A stretch of DNA of 64,000 nucleotides from Blastococcus sp. TF02-8 (GTDB taxonomy: Bacteria; Actinomycetota; Actinomycetes; Mycobacteriales; Geodermatophilaceae). A program made the position numbers and the translations under genes. The notes beneath the pieces are model-generated. The model was given only the letters and a program-made list of their open reading frames with translations. It had not been told where the DNA came from and did no database searches. Shown here piece after piece: positions 55,290-64,000 of this stretch; position 1 is the stretch's first letter; each line of letters opens with the position of its first letter. Location of the stretch: NCBI RefSeq assembly GCF_003319175.1, contig NZ_QOHK01000011.1, forward strand, positions 1 through 64,000, written 5' to 3'.

Positions 55290-55808
55290 ATGCTCGACAG
55301 CGAGCGTGTCGACGTCGTGGAGTCCGACGACGTCGCGCAGCTGTACGCCGAGCAGCGGGCATCGCTGCTCCGGCTCGCCTTCCTGCTCACCGGCGACCGC
55401 GGGCTGGCCGAGGACCTCGTCCAGGACGCGTTCCTGTCGCTGCACCGGCGGTGGGCCGACCTCTCCGACCGCTCCCGCATGCCGGCCTACCTGCGCACCG
55501 CCGTGGTCAACGGTGCCCGTTCGGCCCACCGCCGGAGACTGCGCCGTCATCCGGTCCTGCTGGAACCGCAGGAGAGCGGCGCCGCCGATGACGGCGTCCT
55601 GCTCGCCGAGGAGCACCGCACCGTGCTCGCGGCGGTGCGGCGGCTGCCCCGCCGCCAGCAGGAGGTGATGGTGCTGCGGTACTGGGCGGGCCTGAGCGAG
55701 GCCGAGATCGCCGAGTCGCTCGGGGTGTCCCGCGGCACCGTCAAGACCTGCGCGTCACGCGCCCTCGCCACGCTCACGCACCACCTGGGAGATCCCGATG
55801 TCCGCTGA
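55290..55808 (+). CDS. SigE-family ECF sigma factor (TIGR02983 type)
   Basis: A 172-residue ECF sigma factor of the group named SigE family in actinobacteria. Region 2: AQLYAEQRASLLRLAFLLTGDRGLAEDLVQDAFLSLHRRW; region 4: LPRRQQEVMVLRYWAGLSEAEIAESLGVSRGTVKTCASRALATL. GGAGGAGG lies seven bases before the ATG. It overlaps the next gene, a membrane protein, by 11 bases. Confidence 0.9.
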   Translation: MLDSERVDVVESDDVAQLYAEQRASLLRLAFLLTGDRGLAEDLVQDAFLSLHRRWADLSDRSRMPAYLRTAVVNGARSAHRRRLRRHPVLLEPQESGAADDGVLLAEEHRTVLAAVRRLPRRQQEVMVLRYWAGLSEAEIAESLGVSRGTVKTCASRALATLTHHLGDPDVR

Positions 55809-56328
55809 CCTGGAACGCCGTCTGGAGAGCGCCTTCTCCGCCTACGCCGACCTGGCCGGCGACACCTCGCGGCCGCTGGTCACCTCCGCACCCGACCCCG
55901 GATGGTGGGTCCGGTGGCGCGCCCCGCTGGCGGTCGCGGCCGCCAGCGTCGCCACGGTCACGGTGGCCGTGGGCCTGGGCCAGGGGAACGGCACGAGGAG
56001 CGGCTCTCCGGCCGCGCCGGTGACCTCCACGGCATCCGCCGGGCCGGAGGTGTCGCCCTCGCCGGAGGCACCGGCGATCTCCCCGATGCCCTTCCAGCTG
56101 TACACGCACTGCGGCATCGACGAGGCCAACATCGGCGGCATCTGGTTCGAGGCCGAGAGGCCGCACGTCATGGAGTACGGCCCGCCCGACGGTTGGGGCA
56201 ACCCCTACCAGGCCGGGACCATGACCATGATCAGCCCGACGGAGGCGGTGTTCCGCGACGACGCGGGGCACGAGGTCCGGTTCCGGGTCCGCCCCGGTGC
56301 GACGGAGCCGAAGATCCTCTGCAACTGA
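55798..56328 (+). CDS. Single-pass membrane partner of SigE-family sigma factor
   Basis: A 176-residue protein with about 40 cytoplasmic residues, one helix (residues 43-60), then a Pro/Ser-rich linker and a small outer domain (LYTHCGIDEANIGGIWFEAERP, with two cysteines: HCG and ILCN at the end, possibly a disulfide). It starts within the sigma gene. It may act as an anti-sigma or sensor, but no zinc motif is seen. Ends at 56328 before the convergent acyl-CoA dehydrogenase gene. Confidence 0.6.
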   Translation: MSADLERRLESAFSAYADLAGDTSRPLVTSAPDPGWWVRWRAPLAVAAASVATVTVAVGLGQGNGTRSGSPAAPVTSTASAGPEVSPSPEAPAISPMPFQLYTHCGIDEANIGGIWFEAERPHVMEYGPPDGWGNPYQAGTMTMISPTEAVFRDDAGHEVRFRVRPGATEPKILCN

Positions 56329-56351
56329 GCCCTGCCCTCCTCGCCCACCCC

Positions 56352-57503
56352 TCAGCCGACGCCGAGGTCGCGAGCGATGAGCATCCGCTGCACCTCGGAG
56401 GTCCCCTCACCGATCTCCAGGATCTTGGCGTCGCGGTAGAAGCGGCCGACCGGGAACTCGTTCATGAACCCGTACCCGCCGTGCACCTGGGTGGCGTAGC
56501 GGGCGTTGTCCATCGCGACCTCGGAGCTGTAGAGCTTGGCGATCGAGGCCTCGCGCTTGAACGGCTCCCCGCGCAGCATCTTCTCCGCCGCCCGGTAGTA
56601 GGCCAGCCGCGCGGTGGAGGCCCGCACCTCCATGTCGGCGATCATGAACTGCACGGCCTGGTTGCGGCCGATCGGCTGCCCGAACGCCTCGCGCTGCGCC
56701 GCGTACTTCACCGACTCGTCCACGCAGCCCTGCGCCAGGCCCACCGAGAGCGCCGAGATCGCGATGCGCCCCTCGTCGAGGATGGAGAGGAACTGCGCGT
56801 AACCCCGGCCACGCGCGCCCAGGTTCTCCTCGGGCACCCGGCAGTCGTCGAACGACAGCTCACGGGTGTCCGAGGCGTTCCAGCCGACCTTCGAGTACCG
56901 CTGCCCCACGGTGAAGCCGGGCGTCCCCGACGGCACGATGATCGCCGAGATCTCCTTGCCGCCGTCGGGCCGCGTGCCGGTGACGGCGGTGACCGTGACC
57001 AGCCCGGTCAGGTCGGTGCCGGAGTTGGTGATGAACGCCTTCGAGCCGTTGATCACCCAGTGGCCGTCCTCCAGCCGCGCGGTGGTGCGGGTGGCGCCCG
57101 CGTCCGACCCACCACCGGGCTCGGTCAGCCCGAAGGCGCCCAGGATCTCCCCCGAGCAGAGCCGGGGCAGCCACTCCTGCTTCTGCTCCTCGCTGCCGAA
57201 CCGGTAGATCGGCATCGCGCCCAGCGAGACGCCGGCCTCCACCGTGATCGCCATCGAGGAGTCGACCCGGGCCAGCTCCTCGAGCACCACGCACAGGTCG
57301 AAGTAGGTGCCACCGCCGCCGCCGTACTCCTCGGGGAACGGCAGCCCGAACAGCCCGAGCTCGCCCATCTGCCGCACGATCTGCGTCGGGAACTCGTCGC
57401 GCTCGTAGAACTCCCCGATCTGCGGGGCGATGACCTCCCGGGCGAACTCCTGGACGGTCTTCCGCAGCGCCTCGGTCTCGTCGCTGAGCCGGTAGTCCAA
57501 CAT
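56352..57503 (-). CDS. Acyl-CoA dehydrogenase (FadE19-like)
   Basis: A 383-residue flavoprotein that desaturates an acyl-CoA. GAFGLTEPGGGSDAGATRTTA, WVINGSKAFITNSG and GYGFMNEFPVGRFYRDAKILEIGEGTSEVQRMLIARDL are the two family signatures; the last includes a Glu-Gly-Thr in the usual catalytic position. The gene follows the biotin carboxylase gene with a one-base overlap (TGATG), as fadE19 follows accA1-accD1 in mycobacteria. Isovaleryl- or branched acyl-CoA is the likely substrate. Confidence 0.85.
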   Translation of the reverse strand: MLDYRLSDETEALRKTVQEFAREVIAPQIGEFYERDEFPTQIVRQMGELGLFGLPFPEEYGGGGGTYFDLCVVLEELARVDSSMAITVEAGVSLGAMPIYRFGSEEQKQEWLPRLCSGEILGAFGLTEPGGGSDAGATRTTARLEDGHWVINGSKAFITNSGTDLTGLVTVTAVTGTRPDGGKEISAIIVPSGTPGFTVGQRYSKVGWNASDTRELSFDDCRVPEENLGARGRGYAQFLSILDEGRIAISALSVGLAQGCVDESVKYAAQREAFGQPIGRNQAVQFMIADMEVRASTARLAYYRAAEKMLRGEPFKREASIAKLYSSEVAMDNARYATQVHGGYGFMNEFPVGRFYRDAKILEIGEGTSEVQRMLIARDLGVG

Positions 57504-59584
57504 CAGTTCTCCTCCTCGGGAGCCCGGGGCGTCACCACGGCCAGCCGCTCGTCCAGCGCGACCGTCTGGCCCGCCGTCACTCCGAGCTCGGTCACCGTCC
57601 CCGCGACGGGGGCGGTGAGCACGTGCTCCATCTTCATCGCCTCGACGACCAGCAGCGGGGTCCCCGCCTCCACCTGGTCGCCCACCTCGGCCCGCACCAC
57701 CGTCACCGTGCCCGGCATCGGTGAGGTGACGACGCCGTCGCCCGCGGCCGCACCGGCCGACGACGCCAGGCGCTCCTGCTCGCGCACGGCCGTCACGTGC
57801 CCGTCGGCGGCCAGCCACACCGTGCCGCCCGCGTGCACGAGCGCGTAGGTGGTGGTGGACCCGTCGACGGTCACCGTCAGCCGGTCGCCGTCGCGCCGGG
57901 CGCCGGCCGCCAGCGGGCGCCCCTCGCCCACGGCCACCTCGGCGGCCGCCGACCGCCCGCGCACCCGCACGGTGACCGCCTCTCCCCCGGCGATCTGCAG
58001 GCGGCGCACCGTCCACGCCGGCTCCCCGAGCCGCCACCCGTCGGGCACGTCCCAGCGGTCGACCACCGGACCGGTCGGCTCCGCCTCGACAAGGAGCGCC
58101 AGCGCGGCCGCGGCGGGCACGTGGTCGGAGGGCGGCTGCGCCGTCGTCAGCTCGTCGCCGCGCCGCTCGATGAGCCCGGTGTCCAGCCGTCCGGCCGCGG
58201 CGGGCACGTGGTCGGAGGGCGGCTGCGCCGTCGTCAGCTCGTCGCCGCGCCGCTCGATGAGCCCGGTGTCCAGCCGTCCGGCCACGACGTCGTCGTCGGT
58301 GAGCAGCGCGCTCAGGAAGGCCGCGTTCGTCGTCACCCCGAGGACCGCCGTCCGCCCCAGCGCGCCGACCAGCCGGGCGCGGGCCGTCTCGCGATCGGGC
58401 GCCCAGGCGATGATCTTGGCCAGCATGGGGTCGTAGTCGGTCCCGACGACCGACCCGACCGCCAGCGAGCTGTCCACCCGGACCCCGGCGCCGGAGGGCT
58501 CCACCAGGCCGAGCACGGTGCCGGCCTGCGGCAGGAAACCGCGCGCCGGGTCCTCCGCGTAGAGCCGGGCCTCGATCGCGTGCCCGTCGAGTGAGACGTC
58601 GCTCTGCTCGACCGGCAGCCGCTCCCCCGCCGCGACCCGGATCTGCTGCTCCACGAGATCGAGCCCGGTGATCATCTCCGTGACCGGGTGCTCGACCTGG
58701 AGCCGGGTGTTCATCTCCAGGAAGAAGAAGTCCCGCGGACGGTCGGCGTCGACGATGAACTCGACCGTCCCGGCGCCCGTGTAGCCCACGGCCTTCGCCG
58801 CCTCCACGGCAGCGCGGCCCATCGAGGCGCGCATCGCCGTGTCCAGCAGTGGCGACGGTGCCTCCTCGATCACCTTCTGGTGCCGGCGCTGGAGGCTGCA
58901 CTCCCGCTCGCCGAGGTGGACGACGGTGCCGTGCGCGTCGCCGAGCACCTGCACCTCGATGTGCCGGGAGTTGCCGACGTACCGCTCGACCAGCAGCGTG
59001 TCGTCGCCGAAGGAGCCGCTGGCCTCCCGGCGGGCCGCGGCGATCGCCTCGGGCAGCTCGCCGGCCGAACGCACGACACGCATGCCCTTGCCACCACCAC
59101 CGGCGCTGGGCTTGAGCAGCACCGGGAAGCCCACCTCGACCGCGGCCGCGGCGACCTCGTCGTCGTCCATCCCCGGTTCGGTCCGCCCCGGGACCACCGG
59201 CACGCCGGCCGCCGTCACGGTCTGCTTGGCGCGGATCTTGTCGGCCATCGCCTCGATCGCGGCCACCGGCGGACCGATGAAGACCACGCCGGCCTGCTCG
59301 CAGGCCCGGGCGAAGTCGACGTTCTCCGACAGGAAGCCGTAGCCGGGGTGGATCGCCTGCGCCCCGGTTGCCGCGGCGGCCTCCAGCACCCGCTCGATCG
59401 AGAGGTAGCTCTGCGCCGCCGGTGCCGGGCCGATCCGGACGGCGACGTCGGCCAGGCGGGTGTGCAGCGCCCCGGCGTCGGCGTCGCTGTACACCGCGAC
59501 CGAGCGGATGCCCATCTCGCGCAACGTGCGGATCACCCGGACGGCGATCTCGCCGCGGTTGGCCACCAGGACTGTCTGGAACAT
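57503..59584 (-). CDS. accA1: Biotin carboxylase/BCCP subunit of acyl-CoA carboxylase (AccA1-like)
   Basis: A 693-residue biotin-dependent subunit of the 3-methylcrotonyl-CoA carboxylase type. The biotin carboxylase domain (residues about 1-445) begins [40 protein letters not shown] and has the ATP-grasp glycine loop [13 protein letters not shown] and [15 protein letters not shown]. The carrier domain at the C-terminus has the biotinylated lysine Lys651 in VVEAMKMEH. Between them an 87-bp (29-residue) segment is duplicated head to tail (about residues 434-493). The start ATG at 59584 is five bases after the carboxyltransferase stop. Part of a leucine catabolic operon. Confidence 0.9.
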   Translation of the reverse strand: MFQTVLVANRGEIAVRVIRTLREMGIRSVAVYSDADAGALHTRLADVAVRIGPAPAAQSYLSIERVLEAAAATGAQAIHPGYGFLSENVDFARACEQAGVVFIGPPVAAIEAMADKIRAKQTVTAAGVPVVPGRTEPGMDDDEVAAAAVEVGFPVLLKPSAGGGGKGMRVVRSAGELPEAIAAARREASGSFGDDTLLVERYVGNSRHIEVQVLGDAHGTVVHLGERECSLQRRHQKVIEEAPSPLLDTAMRASMGRAAVEAAKAVGYTGAGTVEFIVDADRPRDFFFLEMNTRLQVEHPVTEMITGLDLVEQQIRVAAGERLPVEQSDVSLDGHAIEARLYAEDPARGFLPQAGTVLGLVEPSGAGVRVDSSLAVGSVVGTDYDPMLAKIIAWAPDRETARARLVGALGRTAVLGVTTNAAFLSALLTDDDVVAGRLDTGLIERRGDELTTAQPPSDHVPAAAGRLDTGLIERRGDELTTAQPPSDHVPAAAALALLVEAEPTGPVVDRWDVPDGWRLGEPAWTVRRLQIAGGEAVTVRVRGRSAAAEVAVGEGRPLAAGARRDGDRLTVTVDGSTTTYALVHAGGTVWLAADGHVTAVREQERLASSAGAAAGDGVVTSPMPGTVTVVRAEVGDQVEAGTPLLVVEAMKMEHVLTAPVAGTVTELGVTAGQTVALDERLAVVTPRAPEEEN
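58105..58283 (-). repeat. Perfect 87-bp in-frame tandem duplication in carboxylase gene
   Basis: Two identical 87-base units lie head to tail; the identical stretch is 58105-58196 and 58192-58283, offset exactly 87 bases, so 29 codons ([18 protein letters not shown]... repeated) are duplicated without frame change. It lies in the linker after the biotin carboxylase domain. No base differs between copies, so it is recent. Confidence 0.95.
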
Positions 59585-59589
59585 GTCGC

Positions 59590-61200
<1,611 letters not shown>

Positions 61201-61208
61201 GGTCGGAT

Positions 61209-61273
61209 GTTAACGGCGGTTCACGCCCGCGGTCCACTCCCCCCGCCGAGGGGTTAACCGGTGTTCACGCCCG
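61209..61273. promoter_or_regulatory. Two 21-base direct repeats, likely TetR operators
   Basis: GTTAAC-N4-GTTCACGCCCG occurs twice (61209-61229 and 61253-61273), 44 bases apart. The first overlaps the TAACAT -10 box of accD1; the second ends four bases before the TAGCAT -10 box of the tetR gene. The placement fits control of both divergent genes by the TetR protein. Confidence 0.7.
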
Positions 61274-61276
61274 GGC

Positions 61277-61282
61277 TAGCAT
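61277..61282 (+). promoter_or_regulatory. Leaderless -10 box of tetR
   Basis: TAGCAT lies six bases before the ATG at 61289 and no ribosome site is present. Confidence 0.6.
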
Positions 61283-61288
61283 CCCGGC

Positions 61289-61885
61289 ATGACCTCGACG
61301 CGGGACGCGGCCCTGCACGCCGACGTCGACCGCCCGTCGCGGCGGGAGCAGATCCTGCAGGCCGCGGCGCAGCTGTTCGCCGAGCGCGGCTCGCGCTCGG
61401 TCGGCGTCGACGACGTCGGCGCCGCGGTGGGGGTGACCGGTCCGGCGATCTACCGCCACTTCGCGAGCAAGGACGCGATGCTGGCCGAGATGCTGCTGCT
61501 CATCAGCGAGCGATTGCTCGACGGCGGGCGGGAGCGGGTCGCCGCGGCGGGCGCCGACCCCCGGGCCCAGTTGCGCGCGCTCGTGGACTTCCAGGTGCAG
61601 TTCGCGCTGGACAACCCCGCGCTGATCGTCGTCCACGACCGCGACCTGGCCTCGCTGCCGGAGAACGAGGCCGGCCAGGTCCGCCGGCTGCAGCGCCGTT
61701 ACGTGGAGGTCTGGGTGGCCGTGCTCGCCCGCCTGCACCCCGGGGCCGAGGCCGCGGCCTGCCGGGCGCGCGCGCATGCCGTCTTCGGGCTGATCAACTC
61801 CACGCCGCACAGCGCGGGGCGGCTCGACCGCGCGGCCATGGCCGCGCTGCTGACCAGCATGGCCTGGGCCGCCGCGACCGCCTGA
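61289..61885 (+). CDS. TetR-family regulator
   Basis: A 198-residue regulator. The DNA-binding part SRREQILQAAAQLFAERGSRSVGVDDVGAAVGVTGPAIYRHFASKDAMLAEML (residues about 17-68) is the classical TetR helix-turn-helix. The C-terminal half is a ligand-binding helical domain. It is divergent from accD1 with paired direct repeats between, so it probably represses the acyl-CoA catabolic operon, with an acyl-CoA the likely signal. Confidence 0.88.
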   Translation: MTSTRDAALHADVDRPSRREQILQAAAQLFAERGSRSVGVDDVGAAVGVTGPAIYRHFASKDAMLAEMLLLISERLLDGGRERVAAAGADPRAQLRALVDFQVQFALDNPALIVVHDRDLASLPENEAGQVRRLQRRYVEVWVAVLARLHPGAEAAACRARAHAVFGLINSTPHSAGRLDRAAMAALLTSMAWAAATA

Positions 61886-61894
61886 GCGGCGCCG

Positions 61895-63619
61895 TCAGGG
61901 AACGGGCAGGGCCAGCGCCGCGGTGGCGACGGCATCGACGGCCGCGGCGTCCCCCGCTCGCGCCGGGTCCGACCAGGAGCTCTCGACGATGGTGACCGTC
62001 GGCCCCGAGATCGCACTGGCGTACTCGGCCGACGTCAGCCTGTCCGGAGCGCCGTCGTAGGTGATGCCCTCGCGCAGCAGGTCGCTGACGTTGCCGCTGC
62101 CGTTGCTGTCGGCCAGCGCGCGCAGGCGCCGCGCGGTCGCCGGATCGGCCATCGTCACCCGTGACACGGAGACCACCACCGGAGCGCCCTCCACGCTGGC
62201 CGAGTACAGCGCCCGGGAGAGACCGACGCAGTCGGTGGTCTCCAGGAAGGCGGCCACCTCGCCGTAGGCGTGCCCGGCGCAGGTGTCGTCGGTCTGCACC
62301 CGCTCGACGGTGAACCGGGTGCCCCCGGCCACCGCCACGTCGCCGGGCACGGGCCCGGCCGGCGTCGTGGGACCGGCCGTGGCGTCGCCGCCGTCGGGAC
62401 CACCCCGGCCGTCGCCGGAGAACGCGAGCCAGGCCCCGAGCACGCAGACGAGGACCACCGCGGCGACGGCGGCGGCCACGAGCGCCCACCGCCGTCGATC
62501 GGTCGGGCCCCGGTCACCCGGTTCCTCGCCCCGTCCCGAGGGCATCGGACCCCACGCCGGGGAGAGCGGCGGTCGCTGCGGGGGCTCGGCCGGGGGCGCG
62601 ACGACCGGCTGCACCGCGGTCCGCACCGGAGCGGGGGCGGCGGCCGGCGGCGCGGGATCGGCAGGCGCGGCGCCGAACAGGCCGCCGATCCCCGCGTCCG
62701 CACCCGGCGGCGACGCCGGGCCGTCGACCGCCACGGTGTCCCGTTGGCCGGTCAGGTGCGCCGCCTGGGTCGGGGGCGCCGCGGCGGAGACCGCGGCGGC
62801 GTTGGCCGAGGCGACCGACGCCGCCACGGCTCGGGCGACGGCCGTGGCGCTGAGCGGGTCGGCGCCGTCCTGGACCGGCTCCCCGTCGGGTGTCGAGGGG
62901 GCCGAGGGGTCGGCCAGCAGCGGTGAGGCGGCCATGGCGGCCGGCGTGAGCAGCTGCGGTCGCCGCAGCACGTAGGGCGAGTAGGGGAAGGACTCCCCGT
63001 TGAGCTCCTCCACGGTGGGTCCGCGGCCGGGCAGCTCCAGGGCCAGGAGGGCCGCGCGGACGTCGGCCGTCGTCCAGAGCCGGGGGTTGTCGACCCCGGC
63101 GTGCCGGCTGGCGCGGGCGATGGCCAGCAGCAGCGACCGGGGGTCGAGGGTGGCGACGTGGTCGCCCTCACCCAGGTCGCCGTCGGCGGGGACCAGGCCG
63201 GTGACCTCGCCGACCAGGACGGTCAACCGGGCGATCCGGCCGGGCTCGAGCCCGGCGCGGCGCAGCTTCATCGCGGTGTCCATGCCGGCGCGCATCAGGC
63301 CGTCCAGCGGGCTGGATCCACCGCCGGCCAGCTGCAGCACCTGGGTGGGGCCGCCCTCGGGGCCGATGCTCCACGAGCCCTCCGGCGTGGCGGTCACGAC
63401 GCCGGACTGGCGGAGGACCTCCACGACGCGGATGACGGCGATCCCTTCCGGGACCATCAGCACGGCATCGGACTGACGTCGTCCGAGCGGGCCGTCCACG
63501 AGGGGCACGGACGCGACGACGGCCGCGCGCACCGAGGCACCGGTGTCCCACCGCGAGAGCTCGCCGAAGAAGGCGCGCTCCCCCGCCGTCTGCAGCGGCT
63601 CGGGGGTCAGGACCAGCAC
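61895..63619 (-). CDS. Single-pass protein of unknown role with NERD-like N-terminus
   Basis: A 574-residue protein with three parts. The N-terminal 190 residues (LTPEPLQTAGERAFFGELSRWD, SDAVLMVPEGIAVIRVVEVL) recall nuclease-related NERD domains, though the catalytic residues are not clear. Residues about 220-375 are an Ala/Pro-rich, disordered linker. A membrane helix follows (about 380-400, WALVAAAVAAVVLVCVLGAWLAF), then an outer domain with two cysteines (DDTCAGHAYG, ETTDCVGLS). Predicted cytoplasmic head and extracellular sensor or adhesive tail. Function unknown. Confidence 0.55.
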   Translation of the reverse strand: MLVLTPEPLQTAGERAFFGELSRWDTGASVRAAVVASVPLVDGPLGRRQSDAVLMVPEGIAVIRVVEVLRQSGVVTATPEGSWSIGPEGGPTQVLQLAGGGSSPLDGLMRAGMDTAMKLRRAGLEPGRIARLTVLVGEVTGLVPADGDLGEGDHVATLDPRSLLLAIARASRHAGVDNPRLWTTADVRAALLALELPGRGPTVEELNGESFPYSPYVLRRPQLLTPAAMAASPLLADPSAPSTPDGEPVQDGADPLSATAVARAVAASVASANAAAVSAAAPPTQAAHLTGQRDTVAVDGPASPPGADAGIGGLFGAAPADPAPPAAAPAPVRTAVQPVVAPPAEPPQRPPLSPAWGPMPSGRGEEPGDRGPTDRRRWALVAAAVAAVVLVCVLGAWLAFSGDGRGGPDGGDATAGPTTPAGPVPGDVAVAGGTRFTVERVQTDDTCAGHAYGEVAAFLETTDCVGLSRALYSASVEGAPVVVSVSRVTMADPATARRLRALADSNGSGNVSDLLREGITYDGAPDRLTSAEYASAISGPTVTIVESSWSDPARAGDAAAVDAVATAALALPVP

Positions 63620-63773
63620 GACGTCCTCCGGGCGATCGGGTACGCGGTCGCAGGCCGACGCCCGTCCGGAGGGGCGTGGAAGCCGATCCGGTGGGCGCCC
63701 CCCGTGACGCAGCCGGGTTCGACGCTACGTCATCGGGGACGGCTCTCCGGCGTTCCGCGCCGGGCGCGGCGGG

Positions 63774-64000
63774 TCAGACGGAAGCGCGCTCCGGCCGGGC
63801 CACCGACTCGTCGGCGACCCGCCACCGGGTCAGCCAGGCGCTGCGCGCCAGCAGGTCGACCACCGTCCACGCCAGGGCGAAGCCGACGGCGACGGGCAGC
63901 CCGGACCACCAGTTCCACGGCGGCAGGAGACCGAGGGACTCCAGCGGGAAGGCCGCCCCGTAGACCGCGCCGGTCACCACCAGCCCGGCGGCCCAGCCCG
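63774..64000 (-). CDS. Partial membrane protein, 5' end outside window
   Basis: The frame stays open to the right edge of the window; visible residues read ...GWAAGLVVTGAVYGAAFPLESLGLLPPWNWWSGLPVAVGFALAWTVVDLLARSAWLTRWRVADE. It has two hydrophobic helices and would continue beyond 64000. A GTG at 63980 is possible but the reading frame upstream remains hydrophobic, so I treat it as partial. Confidence 0.5.
   Translation of the reverse strand, partial: GWAAGLVVTGAVYGAAFPLESLGLLPPWNWWSGLPVAVGFALAWTVVDLLARSAWLTRWRVADESVARPERASV

Noticed and set aside
58081-58300. The carboxylase duplication as a frameshift
   Set aside because: 87 bases is a multiple of three, and the reading frame runs on into the intact carrier domain.

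Overview
This is chromosomal DNA from a high-GC actinobacterium. A mycothiol-type nitroreductase, an F420 pathway gene (FbiC), a CtaJ-like cytochrome oxidase subunit, a GlbO-type truncated haemoglobin and a gene order matching the mycobacterial Rv2465c to Rv2478c neighbourhood all point to Actinobacteria. Overall style (very high GC, many short or absent leaders, many ECF sigma factors) fits Geodermatophilaceae or a relative, but genus is an inference. Most of the window is ordinary, densely packed core genome. I found no phage module, no CRISPR array and no clearly new multi-gene system.

Layout. 1-1400 is the only clearly accessory-looking part: a hairpin, a broken CBS-domain fragment, a lipoprotein gene, then the 3' half of a tRNA-Gly(TCC), which looks like an attachment-site scar. 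1.4-10 kb holds a BtuF-like protein, a 14-TM exporter, an ECF sigma factor with SnoaL domain, a two-domain lipoprotein, an Eis-like acetyltransferase, RpiB, a DUF429 protein and an SDR. 10-29 kb is the conserved block: nitroreductase, PepN, DUF5130, CtaJ, amidase, SCO6745-like, HNH, prolyl oligopeptidase, MFS, GlbO, alpha-glucosidase, biotin ECF transporter (BioY-BioM-BioN), MOSC protein, thioesterase, phosphatase, EttA and SSB, closed by tRNA-Arg(TCT).

29-36 kb has a lytic transglycosylase and the NAD pathway: an NrtR-like repressor divergent from nadA-nadB-nadC. 36-44 kb carries LysE, an LLM oxidoreductase, a PAS-GGDEF-EAL protein, an SGNH hydrolase, a TIGR01777 epimerase, a mercuric-reductase-like flavoprotein, an orphan protein and a flavin reductase. 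44.5-48 kb is one tightly overlapping operon: ECF sigma, zinc anti-sigma, ABC ATPase, ABC permease; FbiC (F420 synthesis) follows. 50-56 kb has an MFS/ArsR pair with a striking palindromic operator, small orphan proteins, a quinone oxidoreductase and a second ECF sigma with a membrane partner.

56-62 kb is a leucine/branched-acid catabolic set (acyl-CoA dehydrogenase, biotin-containing carboxylase subunit, carboxyltransferase subunit) divergent from a TetR regulator, with paired direct repeats between them. The biotin subunit carries a perfect 87-bp in-frame tandem duplication. The window ends with a large single-pass protein of unknown role and a partial membrane protein.

A recurring regulatory theme is a TAGNNT box 6-10 bases before the start codon, typical of leaderless actinobacterial transcripts; I used it to choose several starts. 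Hairpin repeats headed GTGCACTT recur in intergenic gaps at 10.1, 39.9 and 54.7 kb.
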